From: Cardiobacterium sp. Marseille-Q4385
GTDB lineage: Bacteria > Pseudomonadota > Gammaproteobacteria > Cardiobacteriales > Cardiobacteriaceae
NCBI RefSeq assembly: GCF_916618745.1
Contig: NZ_OU745373.1
Coordinates: 1,502,501 to 1,566,500, forward strand
Length of the DNA stretch: 64,000 bases
Reading direction: 5' to 3'
Shown here: positions 1 through 10,146 of the stretch, piece by piece
How the letters are laid out: each line of letters starts with the position of its first letter
Position numbering within the stretch: the first letter of the stretch is position 1
The notes under the pieces: generated by a model
Told to the model about the DNA's origin: nothing
The model's database searches: none
Seen by the model: the letters and a program-made list of their open reading frames with translations, nothing else
Program-made: the position numbers and the translations under genes

Positions 1-1300
<1,300 letters not shown>

Positions 1301-1397
1301 TACAACGCTCAAGTTATTTTTAGCGCTCAAAAGTTTTAGACGATGATTCTCTTTTAAATAGATAGAGAACATTTATTAATTGAATGTAACCGGTTTT

Positions 1398-1512
1398 CCT
1401 GACGGTCATAGAGCTGTGGTACCACCTGAATCCATGCCGAACTCAGAAGTGAAACGCAGTATCGCCGATGGTAGTGTGGGGTTTCCCCATGTGAGAGTAG
1501 GACACTGTCAGG
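1398..1512 (+). rRNA. rrf: 5S ribosomal RNA
   Basis: A 115-base stretch whose ends (CCTGACGG and CTGTCAGG) pair to form the terminal helix. It contains the conserved 5S cores CCGAACTCAGAAGTGAAACG and GTGGGGTTTCCCCATGTGAG. It lies about 100 bases after the 23S end and is followed by a rho-independent terminator, so it closes the rrn operon. Confidence 0.95.
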
Positions 1513-1522
1513 GTTTATTATC

Positions 1523-1553
1523 AAGCCTCCGCATCTAATGCGGAGGCTTTCTT
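1523..1553 (+). terminator. rrn operon terminator
   Basis: The stem AAGCCTCCGC / GCGGAGGCTT with a short loop is followed by TTCTTC, directly after 5S rRNA. This is a classical rho-independent terminator. Confidence 0.9.
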
Positions 1554-1605
1554 CATTTGTGAATAACGGTTCTGTGATTGTTGTAAAGCAGGTATTGTCG
1601 GAGCG

Positions 1606-2658
1606 GGCGTAATGGACAAAACGGGTGCTAAAAATCGCCGCAGCCCTTACGCTGTAAGGCTTTCGGGAGTTGAAAGCCTTTGAACACAAAAAATGCCTTT
1701 TTTGCGGCTCAAAACAGGTCAAGAAGAACGGTACCCGTGATGGCAAACAACGCTACAAATGTACCGCTTGCAACAAGCGTTTCAGCGGCAGCGGCAGACT
1801 TGAGTCTGACACCCTCTGGCAGCTTTACAGCGACGGCAAGCAGACCGCCGCACAGCTTGCCGCGCAGTACGGATGCAGCATCAAAAGCATCCGCCGCCAC
1901 CTCGCCAAAGCCGCTACACAGGCCGATTGCACGCTGCCACAGACACCCCATGGATACCACCTATTTCGGCCGCCAGTGGGGTATCATGGTTCTCTACGAC
2001 GCTCGCAGCAAGCGAGCCTTGACTGTGATGGCAATCAAGCGGGAAACCAACGCGATCTACACGCAGGAGGTCGCTGCATTGCGAGAGAAAGGTGTTGTGA
2101 TACAAAGCATTATCTGTGACGGCAAAAGCGGTTTGCTGGGCGTTTTCCCGGATGTACCCATACAGATGTGCCAGTTTCACCAAATCAAAATCATCGTGCG
2201 CCACCTGACCAGAAAGCCCAAAAGTCCGGCAGCACAGGCGCTGCGGGCCCTGTCGCTGACCCTGACGGAAACTTACTCAGGCGGCGTTTGAAGCGGCGCT
2301 CAAGCGCTGGTACGAGCAGTACGCCGCCTTCCTGAACGAACGCAGCGTGAACGAGAAAACAGGCCACTCACACTACACATAAGCGCCTGCGCACCGCCTA
2401 CCATAGCCTGAAGCGGCATTTACCATGGCTGTTTACCTTTGAGGATTTCCCTGCGTTGAGCATCCCAAACACAACCAATCTGCTGGAAGGAAAATTCGGC
2501 GACATGAAGCGGCTTTTGAAGTGCCATCACGGGCTGAAGAAAGCGAATAACATACTGTTTGTAAATGATTATTTTGCGAAGGGATAGCCTCAAAAGCACC
2601 CATTTTGTCCATTAGAGTCCCACGTCTCAAAAAAAGCACCCGTTTTGTCCATTACGCC
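1606..2658 (+). mobile_element. Decayed insertion sequence (IS256-related, Zn-binding variant)
   Basis: About 1.05 kb bounded by a perfect 24-base inverted repeat: 1606-1629 begins GGCGTAATGGACAAAACG and 2635-2658 is its complement. A second copy of the right-end repeat with one mismatch lies just inside at 2595-2614, so the right end is duplicated. Between the ends is a transposase reading frame broken by three frameshifts. The element sits between the rrn terminator and the 3' end of gcvP. The outer four matching bases (GGCG/CGCC) may be part of the repeat or a chance flank match. No clear target-site duplication is visible. Confidence 0.85.
1670..2587 (+). pseudogene. Transposase remnant with three frameshifts
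   Basis: The frame opens with a zinc ribbon (CLFCGSKQVKKNG, then CTACNKRF) and a helix-turn-helix-like stretch. The catalytic part (MDTTYFGRQWG, CDGKSGLLG, MCQFHQ) continues in another frame, and the end (RWYEQYAAFLNER, then a tail ending FVNDYFAKG) in two further frames. The shifts lie near 1940, 2275 and 2360. The CQFH motif and the zinc ribbon fit the IS256-like variant Zn-binding (IS1249-like) transposases; the family assignment is from memory. A TTG start at 1670 is assumed. Without repair the protein would be inactive. The reconstructed length is about 305 residues. Confidence 0.8.
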
Positions 2659-2813
2659 AGGGTTTTCATTCCCCTTCCGCCCTTCGGGCACCTTCCCCCG
2701 CAAGCGGGGGACGGGATTTTTTTGTGCGGGATTCGGCATTGGGCAAGCAACGGGCGGCATGTGCCGGGCTCGTCAAGCGCCAGTCATTACTGGGCCCACC
2801 AAGCTGTAATGAA

Positions 2814-2837
2814 AAAGCCCGTCTGCTGACGGGCTTT
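2814..2837 (-). terminator. Terminator after gcvP
   Basis: The hairpin AAAGCCCGTC / GACGGGCTTT reads into TTTTC on the minus strand, just after the gcvP stop codon. The preceding 2659-2813 holds a second GC-rich palindrome (CCCCCGC AAGC GGGGG at 2693-2710) and no gene. Confidence 0.8.
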
Positions 2838-2862
2838 GTTGTGGTCGCTGCACGGGCGGCGC

Positions 2863-5697
2863 TTATTGGTAATCCAGCGGCGAAGGGCAGGTGCAGATGA
2901 GGTGGCGGTCGCCATAGACGTTGTCCACGCGGTTCACCGGCGTCATGTATTTCGACGGGTTCATGCCTTCGACCGGATACACCGCTGTTTTGCGGTCGTA
3001 GCAGTGGTTCCAGTCGCCGGTAAGGTCGGCCATGGTGTGCGGCGCGTTGACCAGCGGGTTGTCTTCTGGTGTCCATTCGCCGTTTTCGACGCGGCGGATT
3101 TCTTCGCGGATGGCAAGCATGGCGTCGCAGAAGCGGTCGAGTTCGCCGAGGTCTTCGCTTTCGGTCGGCTCAACCATCAGGGTGCCGGGGACGGGGAAGC
3201 TCATGGTCGGCGCGTGGAAGCCATAGTCCATGAGGCGTTTGGCGAAGTCGTCCACGCTGATGCCGGCACTGTCCTTGAACGGGCGCACGTCGATGATGCA
3301 TTCGTGGGCGACGTGGCCGTTTTCGTCGCTGTACAGCACTTCATAGGTACCTTTCAGGCGGGCGGCGATGTAGTTGGCGTTGAGGATGGCGACGGCGCTT
3401 GCCTGTTCGAGGCCTTTCGCGCCCATCATGCGGATGTACATCCACGGGATGACGTTTACCAATGCGCTGCCCCACGGCGCGGCGCTGACGGTCATGCCGC
3501 CGCGATGTTCAAGCGGGACGACGCTGTGTCCGGGCAGGAAGGGTTTCAGGTGTTCTTTGACGACGATGGGGCCGACGCCGGGGCCGCCACCACCATGCGG
3601 GATGGCGAAGGTTTTGTGCAGGTTGAGGTGGGAAACGTCCGAGCCGTAGTGGCCGGGCGCGGCGAGGCCGACTTGCGCGTTCAGGTTCGCGCCGTCCAGA
3701 TAGACCTGGCCGCCGTAGCCGTGGATGATAGCGCAGAGTTCGCGGATGTTGCGTTCGAAGATGCCGTGGGTGGAGGGGTAGGTGACCATCACGGCGGCGA
3801 GGCGGTCTTTGTGTTCTTCGGCTTTGGTGAGCAGGTCGGCGATGTTGATGTCGCCGTCTTCGTCACAGGCGACGACGACGACTTGCATGCCGGCCATTGC
3901 GGCGGAGGCGGGGTTGGTGCCGTGTGCGGACTGCGGGATGAGGCAGATGTCGCGGTGGTTGTCGCCCCGGCTGTCGTGGTAGGCACGGATGGCGAGCAGA
4001 CCCGCGTATTCGCCTGATGCGCCGGAGTTCGGTTGCAGCGAGGCGCCGTCGTAACCGGTCACTTCGCAGAGCATGGCTTCGAGCTGGTCGAACATTTCCC
4101 GGTAGCCTTCGGACTGGTTCAGCGGGGCAAACGGGTGGATGTCGGTGAATGGTGTCCAGGTGACGGGCATCATTTCGCTCGCGGCGTTCAGTTTCATGGT
4201 GCAGGAGCCGAGCGGGATCATGGTGCGGTCGAGTGCGAGGTCCCAGTCGCTCAGTTTGCGCAGGTAGCGCATCATCGCGGTTTCGCTGCGGTGTTGTTTG
4301 AAGACGGGGTGGGTGAGGTAGGTGCTGCGGCGCACGGCAAAGGCGGGCAGCATCGCCTGCGCTTTTTCCAGCTTGATGTCGTCATCGGTGTGGCCGCTGA
4401 AGATGGCGATAAGCAGTTTGACTTCGGCCTCGGTGCTTTGTTCGTCCAGCGAGATGCCGATGCAGTTGGCGTCTATGCGGCGCAGGTTGTAGCCCGCTTC
4501 CAGCGCGCGCTGCATGATGGTGTCCGCACGGGTGCCGACATCGATATGCAGGGTGTCGAAGAAGTGTTCGTAGGTGAATTTGAAGTGGTGTTTTTCCAGC
4601 GAGAGTGCCAGTTGTGTAGTCAGCTGGTGCACGCGCACGCCAATGTCGCGCAGGCCTTCCGCCCCGTGCCAGGTGGCGTAGAGGCCGGCCATGATGGCCA
4701 GCAGCGCTTGCGCGGTGCAGACGTTACTGGTCGCTTTTTCGCGGCGGATGTGCTGTTCGCGGGTTTGCAGGGCGAGGCGATAGGCGGGTTTGCCGTGGCT
4801 GTCCTGCGAGATGCCGACGAGGCGGCCCGGCATGGAGCGTTTGAAGCTGTCGCGGGTGGACATGAAGGCGGCATGCGGGCCGCCGAAGCCAAGCGGCACA
4901 CCAAAGCGCTGGCTGTTGCCGACGACGATGTCGGCGCCCCATTCGCCCGGCGGGGTGAGGATGGTCAGTGCCAGGAGGTCGGTGGCAACGACGACGACGG
5001 CGTCTTTGCGGTGCACTTTTTCCACCAGTGCGCGGTAATCGACGACGTGACCGTGCGTGTCCGGATATTGCACGAGGATGCCGAAGTAGTCATCCGGCAG
5101 TTCGCCGCTGCAATCCAGGACGGAGATTTCAATGCCCTGGTAGCCAGCGCGGGTGAGGAGGACGTCAATGGTTTGCGGGTGTACACGCTGATCGACAAGG
5201 AAGACGTTGGATTTTGCCTTGCTCTGCCGGTGCGCCAGAGCCATTGCTTCAGCGGCGGCGGTCGCTTCATCCAGCAGTGAGGCGTTAGCAATGTCCATCG
5301 CCGTCAGGTCGCAGACCATTGTCTGGAAATTGAGCAGCGCTTCCAGCCGGCCTTGCGAGATTTCCGGCTGATACGGCGTGTAGGAGGTGTACCAGCCCGG
5401 GTTTTCCAGCACGTTGCGCAGAATCACCGGCGGCACGATCGTGCCGTAATAACCCTGACCAATGAGCGAGCGGAACACCTTGTTCTTGTCGGCAAGCTTG
5501 CGCAGTGCCGCCAGCGCGTCCGCCTCATTGAGCGGGGCAGGCAGCTTCGCCATCCCGTCCTTGCGGCGAATATCTGACGGTACGACCTCATCAATAAACG
5601 CATCCAGACTGGAAAACCCCAGCAACTTCAACATCTTTTCCTGCTCGGCAGGCGAAGGCCCGATATGGCGGGCGACGAAAGGCGCGAAAGCGGACAT
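2863..5697 (-). CDS. gcvP: Glycine dehydrogenase (decarboxylating), P protein
   Basis: This is the pyridoxal-phosphate subunit of the glycine cleavage system. It decarboxylates glycine and passes the aminomethyl group to the lipoyl arm of GcvH. The 944-residue length matches single-chain P proteins (about 950). It has both halves of the fold: the N-terminal half begins with FVARHIGPSPAEQEKML, and the C-terminal half carries the cofactor lysine in LNLHKTFAIPHGGGGPG near residue 690. The ATG at 5697 has a GAGGGA ribosome site upstream. gcvH lies 68 bases upstream on the same strand. No gcvT is in the window, so the T protein must be encoded elsewhere. Long open frames on the opposite strand are shadows of its GC-rich codons. 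Confidence 0.97.
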   Translation of the reverse strand: MSAFAPFVARHIGPSPAEQEKMLKLLGFSSLDAFIDEVVPSDIRRKDGMAKLPAPLNEADALAALRKLADKNKVFRSLIGQGYYGTIVPPVILRNVLENPGWYTSYTPYQPEISQGRLEALLNFQTMVCDLTAMDIANASLLDEATAAAEAMALAHRQSKAKSNVFLVDQRVHPQTIDVLLTRAGYQGIEISVLDCSGELPDDYFGILVQYPDTHGHVVDYRALVEKVHRKDAVVVVATDLLALTILTPPGEWGADIVVGNSQRFGVPLGFGGPHAAFMSTRDSFKRSMPGRLVGISQDSHGKPAYRLALQTREQHIRREKATSNVCTAQALLAIMAGLYATWHGAEGLRDIGVRVHQLTTQLALSLEKHHFKFTYEHFFDTLHIDVGTRADTIMQRALEAGYNLRRIDANCIGISLDEQSTEAEVKLLIAIFSGHTDDDIKLEKAQAMLPAFAVRRSTYLTHPVFKQHRSETAMMRYLRKLSDWDLALDRTMIPLGSCTMKLNAASEMMPVTWTPFTDIHPFAPLNQSEGYREMFDQLEAMLCEVTGYDGASLQPNSGASGEYAGLLAIRAYHDSRGDNHRDICLIPQSAHGTNPASAAMAGMQVVVVACDEDGDINIADLLTKAEEHKDRLAAVMVTYPSTHGIFERNIRELCAIIHGYGGQVYLDGANLNAQVGLAAPGHYGSDVSHLNLHKTFAIPHGGGGPGVGPIVVKEHLKPFLPGHSVVPLEHRGGMTVSAAPWGSALVNVIPWMYIRMMGAKGLEQASAVAILNANYIAARLKGTYEVLYSDENGHVAHECIIDVRPFKDSAGISVDDFAKRLMDYGFHAPTMSFPVPGTLMVEPTESEDLGELDRFCDAMLAIREEIRRVENGEWTPEDNPLVNAPHTMADLTGDWNHCYDRKTAVYPVEGMNPSKYMTPVNRVDNVYGDRHLICTCPSPLDYQ

Positions 5698-5726
5698 GAC
5701 AATCCCTCACTGAAAATTAAGAAAAC

Positions 5727-5752
5727 AAAGCGCCACGGGACGCGGCGCTGGT
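5727..5752 (-). terminator. Terminator-like hairpin between gcvH and gcvP
   Basis: Read on the minus strand, AGCGCC GCG TCCCG TGGCGCT forms a hairpin followed by TTGTTTTCTT, lying between the gcvH stop and the gcvP start. It could attenuate transcription so that more gcvH than gcvP is made. Function is inferred only from the structure. Confidence 0.5.
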
Positions 5753-5765
5753 AAAAGACATTACG

Positions 5766-6128
5766 TTACTTCGCAAAATCGCGGTAGGCGGCCTCATCCA
5801 TCAGGCTGTCCAGCTCGGACGGATTGGTGAGTTTGACCTTATAAACCCAGCCGTCGGCTTCCGGGGAGGAATTGAGCAGACTTGGTTCATCCACCAGTTT
5901 CTGGTTGACTTCGACAACTTCGCCGGCAACCGGATTCTTCACATCGCCTGCGGCCTTGACCGATTCAATGGTGGCGGCTTCATCACCGACGGCCAGCACA
6001 CGGCCAACTTCCGGCAATTCAATAAAAACAATGTCTCCCAACGCATCCTGGGCAAAATCGGTGATGCCGATCGTGCCGATACCGCCATCAACGGCGATCC
6101 ACTCATGATCTTCTGTAAACTTTTTCAT
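5766..6128 (-). CDS. gcvH: Glycine cleavage system H protein
   Basis: This is the lipoyl carrier that shuttles the aminomethyl intermediate between the P, T and L proteins. The 120-residue length is close to typical H proteins (about 125-130). The lipoyl-lysine motif ESVKAAGDV places the modified Lys at residue 58, and the family features DHEW and GWVYKVK are present. The ATG at 6128 is chosen over an upstream start at 6203 because the protein family begins with this segment (MKKFTEDHEW) and a GAGGTGTC ribosome site precedes it. gcvP follows after a hairpin. No glycine riboswitch was seen in the 129 bases before it, which are shared with divergent adk. Confidence 0.96.
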   Translation of the reverse strand: MKKFTEDHEWIAVDGGIGTIGITDFAQDALGDIVFIELPEVGRVLAVGDEAATIESVKAAGDVKNPVAGEVVEVNQKLVDEPSLLNSSPEADGWVYKVKLTNPSELDSLMDEAAYRDFAK

Positions 6129-6257
6129 AAGACACCTCATAAAATAAACATGCTTGTACAGAAAGCATCCACATTCTAGCACAGGAAAAACACAAAAAAG
6201 CACACGGGTCCTATGCTACCCTAGCCCCATTCAAACCCACAACCGTAAGGAAAAACC

Positions 6258-6794
6258 ATGAATATTATCCTGCTCGGCGCCCCCGGTTCAGGCAAAGGCA
6301 CCCAGGCCGCCTTCCTCATTGAAAAACACGGACTGACCCACCTCTCGACTGGCGACATGCTGCGCGCCGAAATCGCCGCCGGCAGCGACCTCGGCAAACA
6401 GGCCAAAGCCATCATGGAGAACGGCCAGCTCGTCTCCGATGAAATCGTCATCGCCATGATCGCTGCCCGCCTCAGCGACAAGGGCGCACTGTTCGACGGC
6501 TTCCCGCGCACCATCGCCCAAGCCGAAGCGCTGGACAAACTGCTCGCCGGACGCGGCAGCCAGATTGACGCCGTTATCGAACTGCAAGTCGGCAACGAAG
6601 AAATCGTGCAGCGTATGCTCGCGCGCGGCCGCAGCGACGACAACGAAGCGACCATCCGTCAGCGTCTTGCCGTCTTCGAAGCACAAACCAAACCGCTCAT
6701 CGACTACTACCAAAAACAGGGCAAACTGCGCAGCATCGACGGCAGCGGCGAACTGGCAGCCATCAGCGCCCGCATCGAAGCGGCTTTGCACTGA
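6258..6794 (+). CDS. adk: Adenylate kinase (short-LID form)
   Basis: It interconverts AMP + ATP with 2 ADP and so balances the adenylate pool. The P-loop GAPGSGKGTQ is at residues 7-16, and STGDMLRAE and DGFPRT are the AMP-binding motifs. At 178 residues it is shorter than the 214-residue E. coli enzyme, because the LID is reduced to a few residues (GRSDDNEATIRQR) and there is no zinc-type insert. Short-LID forms are known in other bacteria, so this is not a truncation. It is divergent from gcvH, with the ribosome site AAGGAA before the ATG. Confidence 0.96.
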   Translation: MNIILLGAPGSGKGTQAAFLIEKHGLTHLSTGDMLRAEIAAGSDLGKQAKAIMENGQLVSDEIVIAMIAARLSDKGALFDGFPRTIAQAEALDKLLAGRGSQIDAVIELQVGNEEIVQRMLARGRSDDNEATIRQRLAVFEAQTKPLIDYYQKQGKLRSIDGSGELAAISARIEAALH

Positions 6795-6900
6795 GCGCCA
6801 ACTGCGCGAAAACCGCATGACCGGTATAGCAGCGCGCGTTGCATAAAACATCCGCTTCGGCCCGAAGGTAGCTTGCTAACGCGAGCCGAATCAGACTGAT

Positions 6901-6929
6901 CAATTCCCCGCCACGCGCGGGGAAAATTG
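6901..6929 (+). terminator. Terminator-like palindrome after adk
   Basis: CAATT CCCCGC CAC GCGCGGGG AAAATTG forms a strong stem in the adk-aroC gap. The T run is weak, so termination is plausible rather than certain. Confidence 0.45.
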
Positions 6930-6984
6930 CTCACCAAGCGGGACAACCGCACGGGTTCCCTTCAACCACCAACTACCATACCCC

Positions 6985-8052
6985 ATGAGCGGCAACAGCA
7001 TCGGACAACATCTCACCCTCACCACCTACGGCGAAAGCCACGGCCCGGCCATTGGCGGCGTCCTCGACGGTGCCCCGGCGGGCATCCCGCTTGACCTCGA
7101 CGCCATCCAGCGCGAACTCGACCGGCGCAAACCCGGTACCTCGCGCCACGTCACCCCGCGCCAGGAAGACGACCGCGTCCAACTCCTCTCCGGCCTCTTT
7201 GAAGGCACAACCACCGGCACCCCCATTGGCATCCACATCGCCAATACCAACCAGCGTAGCCAGGACTATGGCGCCATCAAAAACCAGTACCGCCCCGGAC
7301 ACGCCGACTACACCTACCAGGCCAAATACGGCATCCGCGACTATCGCGGCGGCGGGCGGGCCTCGGCGCGGGAAACCGCCGTACGCGTCGCCGGCGGCGC
7401 CATCGCCAAACAAATCCTCGCCCACCTCACCGGTACCACCATCCGCAGTTACCTCTCACAAATCGGCGAACACCGCCTGGAATTCCGCGATTGGCACCAC
7501 GTCCAGGACAACCCCTTTAATTGCCCGAACGACCACCAAACCGCGCTGCTTGACCGCTATCTCGCCGACATCCGCCGCGCGGGCGACAGCATCGGTGCGG
7601 AAATCACCGTCGTCGCCGAAGGCGTCCCCACCGGCCTCGGCGAACCCGTCTTCGACCGCCTGGACGCCGACATCGCCAAAGCACTGATGAGCATCAATGC
7701 CGTCAAGGCCGTATCCATCGGCGACGGCTTCGACGTCATCACCCGCAAAGGCAGCGAAAACCGCGACGAACGCACAGCTGCCGCCGGGTTCCTGACGAAC
7801 CACGCAGGCGGTATCCTGGGTGGCATATCGAGCGGCCAGCCCATCATCGCCCGTGCCGCTTTCAAGGCAACCAGCAGCATCCTCGTTCCCGGCCGTAGCA
7901 CCGACCGCGACGGACAGGATGTGGAAATCATCACCAAAGGCCGGCATGACCCCTGCGTCGCTTTGCGCGCCTGCCCTATCGTCGAAGCGATGCTGGCGCT
8001 CGTCCTCGCCGATCACTACCTGCGCCAGCGTGGACAGAACAACCGTTTCTGA
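6985..8052 (+). CDS. aroC: Chorismate synthase
   Basis: This is the last step of the shikimate pathway, converting 5-enolpyruvylshikimate-3-phosphate to chorismate with reduced FMN. The 355-residue protein has the family opening GQHLTLTTYGESHGPAIG, the RGGGRASARET signature near residue 125, and the C-terminal RHDPCVALRACPIVEAM. Length matches the family. It is followed 16 bases later by a secreted-protein gene on the same strand and may be co-transcribed with it. Confidence 0.97.
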   Translation: MSGNSIGQHLTLTTYGESHGPAIGGVLDGAPAGIPLDLDAIQRELDRRKPGTSRHVTPRQEDDRVQLLSGLFEGTTTGTPIGIHIANTNQRSQDYGAIKNQYRPGHADYTYQAKYGIRDYRGGGRASARETAVRVAGGAIAKQILAHLTGTTIRSYLSQIGEHRLEFRDWHHVQDNPFNCPNDHQTALLDRYLADIRRAGDSIGAEITVVAEGVPTGLGEPVFDRLDADIAKALMSINAVKAVSIGDGFDVITRKGSENRDERTAAAGFLTNHAGGILGGISSGQPIIARAAFKATSSILVPGRSTDRDGQDVEIITKGRHDPCVALRACPIVEAMLALVLADHYLRQRGQNNRF

Positions 8053-8068
8053 CTCATCAAGGACTCCC

Positions 8069-8665
8069 ATGAAAAAAATCCTCCTCCTCGCCGCCGCCCT
8101 CCTCATGCAAGCGACGACGGCGCAAGTCCTCAAGCCCGAAGCCAAAGCGGCTGCCCAAGCGGATGACTTTAATACCGCTTATCTCAACTTCTGCATCAAG
8201 CATCTGCCTAACCTCAACGACCTGCGCAAAAAACTCGAAGACGCACCGCAACTGCCGGTGAAGCGGGCGGAATACTTCCTGCGCGGCCAGGATGGTAGCG
8301 CTTGGGCGGTGCCGACCCCGCACAACGACACGCTCATCCTTGCTATCCCGGCCGGGAAAAACATCTGTACCCTTTACGCCCGCCATGCGGACATCGCCCG
8401 TGTCGAAGAAGCCTTTGCCACTATTGGTAACACCACCCCGGACAGCGCGACCGGCGAAAAAATCAGGGACGAGCACACGACCGATAAGGCCGGACACAGC
8501 AGCCACACCATCGCCTACCAATGGCAGCTACCCGACTCCGGACGCAAAATGCTGATTAGCCTGACCACGGCCCCGGACAGCGACACGCAAATCACGGCCA
8601 GCGCCGCTATCCTCAGAGACGAGAGCAAACCGCAAAGCAGCCCGGCTGTGCCATATACGCCATAA
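8069..8665 (+). CDS. Secreted protein of unknown function
   Basis: The 198-residue product begins MKKILLLAAALLMQATTAQ, a clear Sec signal peptide without a lipobox Cys, so it is probably periplasmic. The mature part has two Cys (in YLNFCIKH and KNICTLYA) that could form a disulfide, then a Ser/Thr-rich tail. The pattern resembles small proteobacterial secreted proteins of the NMCC_0638 type, but I am not sure of this. The reading frame is open further upstream inside aroC. The ATG at 8069 is chosen for its signal peptide and the GGAC ribosome-site remnant. It may be cotranscribed with aroC. Confidence 0.75.
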   Translation: MKKILLLAAALLMQATTAQVLKPEAKAAAQADDFNTAYLNFCIKHLPNLNDLRKKLEDAPQLPVKRAEYFLRGQDGSAWAVPTPHNDTLILAIPAGKNICTLYARHADIARVEEAFATIGNTTPDSATGEKIRDEHTTDKAGHSSHTIAYQWQLPDSGRKMLISLTTAPDSDTQITASAAILRDESKPQSSPAVPYTP

Positions 8666-8676
8666 CGCATGACCAC

Positions 8677-8700
8677 AGGCGGGCACGTCCCGCCTTTTTC
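8677..8700 (+). terminator. Terminator after the secreted-protein gene
   Basis: AGGCGGG CACGT CCCGCCT followed by TTTTC lies 12 bases past the stop at 8665. The remaining bases up to 8794 carry one CCGCCAAGCGGCG repeat and no gene. Confidence 0.75.
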
Positions 8701-8794
8701 ATGCACCGCCCAGGCGACGCCCAAACAGCCGCTTGCGAGAGCGCCGCCAGGCAGGCATTTGCACGGCCGCCAAGCGGCGCAACCACGCGCTTTT

Positions 8795-10084
8795 TTATTT
8801 TCTCCTGATGACGAGGCAGAGGATGGGCACGATCAGGTTAACCAGACCCTGCGCGGCGGCAAGCAAAACGATGTCTTCATGGTGCGCGGTCAGCCAAGTC
8901 TCTACGCCCAGGTTCTCCTGAATGCTGGCCGGGATGAAAAGGCAGGCCAGCAGGGTATTCGGCCAGAAAAGGAGTCGCTCCGTAAGCGGTGCGGTGGTGA
9001 GTATGGGGGGACGCAGCGGCAGCGGCTTTTTGCCTTCGCGGGTGGCGTCAATCAGCGCGAGGGTTTCCGCGAGGCCAAGGCGGTCATCATCGTCTTCCAT
9101 GAACAGCGTGTGGCGGATGCGGCGGCTGTGGCCGAGGCGGTCATGCAGGTCCAGGACGCGGTGAGTGATGCGGTGGTTTTCGCGGCCCATTTGGACTTCA
9201 TCCAGGGTGGCGTCGTGGATATCCTGCCAGCGCAGGCTGAGGATGCGGCCATTGCGGTGATGGATGTGCAGACCGTCGCCGTCGGCGGCGCGCAGAATGC
9301 GCGGTGTGGCGGCGCAGGCAGCGCGATATTCCCGCACGATGACAAGGATGATGAACACGCCGAGTGCGATACCACCGGCGACAAGGAAGGGATAGAAGGC
9401 ATTGAGTAGGGCGGTGGGCGGCGGATCGTGCCACTCTTCCGGCCACTGCAGGAAGGCGGTCAGGAAAGACGGTATCGCCCACAGCACAACCAGGGAATGC
9501 AAGTAAATCAAGCTGTAAAAAGCGTAGCCGTCGCGCCGTTCGTACCAGCAGTGATCAAGATCGGGAGGCGGGATGACGGGCTGGAGCAGCGGCGCACCAC
9601 CGTGCAGGTAACGCTGCGCCGTGGCGACAATGTCGTGGTAATCGGGGTAATCCAGATAGCCGCTGCGGTAGCAGACGGGTTCGCCCTGCTGCGGCTCCAG
9701 TAGCAGACCGTGCTGCATCCCGCGCTGATAGCGCACGTCGGCAAGCTCCCCCCAGCGCCATTGGTAGCGGATACGGCCAAAGGCGTCGTGCAGGGTGATG
9801 CCGCGCGGGTCGCAGACGACACGCGGGCGTGGCGCGTAGCGCGGGTTGAAATAGGCGAGACGGCGCAGGTAGAGGAACAGGCCATAAGCACACCACGGCG
9901 GCAACCACAGACCAACCCAGGAAGTGAGAAACGGCCCGATGGTCGCATCATACATGGAGGGCAGTAGCAGCGCGGTGACGATCACCCAGTAGGAAGCATG
10001 TGAGGGGTTGAGATAAGCGCCGCCCCAGCCACGTGTGCACGGGTCAGCGAGGTTGAGCGGGAAACAGTGGGCAGGGAAGGGCAT
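8795..10084 (-). CDS. Membrane protein with two soluble-loop/transmembrane modules, unknown function
   Basis: I do not recognise this 429-residue protein. It has hydrophobic segments near residues 32-50 and 60-73, a soluble region, a second membrane pair near residues 190-215 and 230-250, a second soluble region, and a hydrophobic C-terminus ending in RRK. The two soluble regions look alike in pattern: VVCDPRGITLHDAFGRIRYQ with a nearby WGEL, and ADGDGLHIHHRNGRILSLRW. This suggests a duplicated PH-like (YcxB/bPH type) strand pattern. It is rich in Trp, Tyr and His. It converges with the secreted-protein gene and lies downstream of xerD on the same strand with a 62-base gap. Confidence 0.65.
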   Translation of the reverse strand: MPFPAHCFPLNLADPCTRGWGGAYLNPSHASYWVIVTALLLPSMYDATIGPFLTSWVGLWLPPWCAYGLFLYLRRLAYFNPRYAPRPRVVCDPRGITLHDAFGRIRYQWRWGELADVRYQRGMQHGLLLEPQQGEPVCYRSGYLDYPDYHDIVATAQRYLHGGAPLLQPVIPPPDLDHCWYERRDGYAFYSLIYLHSLVVLWAIPSFLTAFLQWPEEWHDPPPTALLNAFYPFLVAGGIALGVFIILVIVREYRAACAATPRILRAADGDGLHIHHRNGRILSLRWQDIHDATLDEVQMGRENHRITHRVLDLHDRLGHSRRIRHTLFMEDDDDRLGLAETLALIDATREGKKPLPLRPPILTTAPLTERLLFWPNTLLACLFIPASIQENLGVETWLTAHHEDIVLLAAAQGLVNLIVPILCLVIRRK

Positions 10085-10146
10085 GGTTCTTCCTTAGTGG
10101 GTGTTGTTTGCTTGTTTTGCGGGCAATAGCGGGTGCGCCCGATGCT

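Noticed and set aside
2836..5280. Two long plus-strand open frames (393 and 415 codons) opposite gcvP
   Set aside because: They are mirror frames of the GC-rich gcvP codons, have no recognisable domains, and run through a gene with full-length family similarity.
6129..6257. Glycine riboswitch before gcvH
   Set aside because: The region is only 129 bases, shared with adk, and lacks the paired aptamer pattern.
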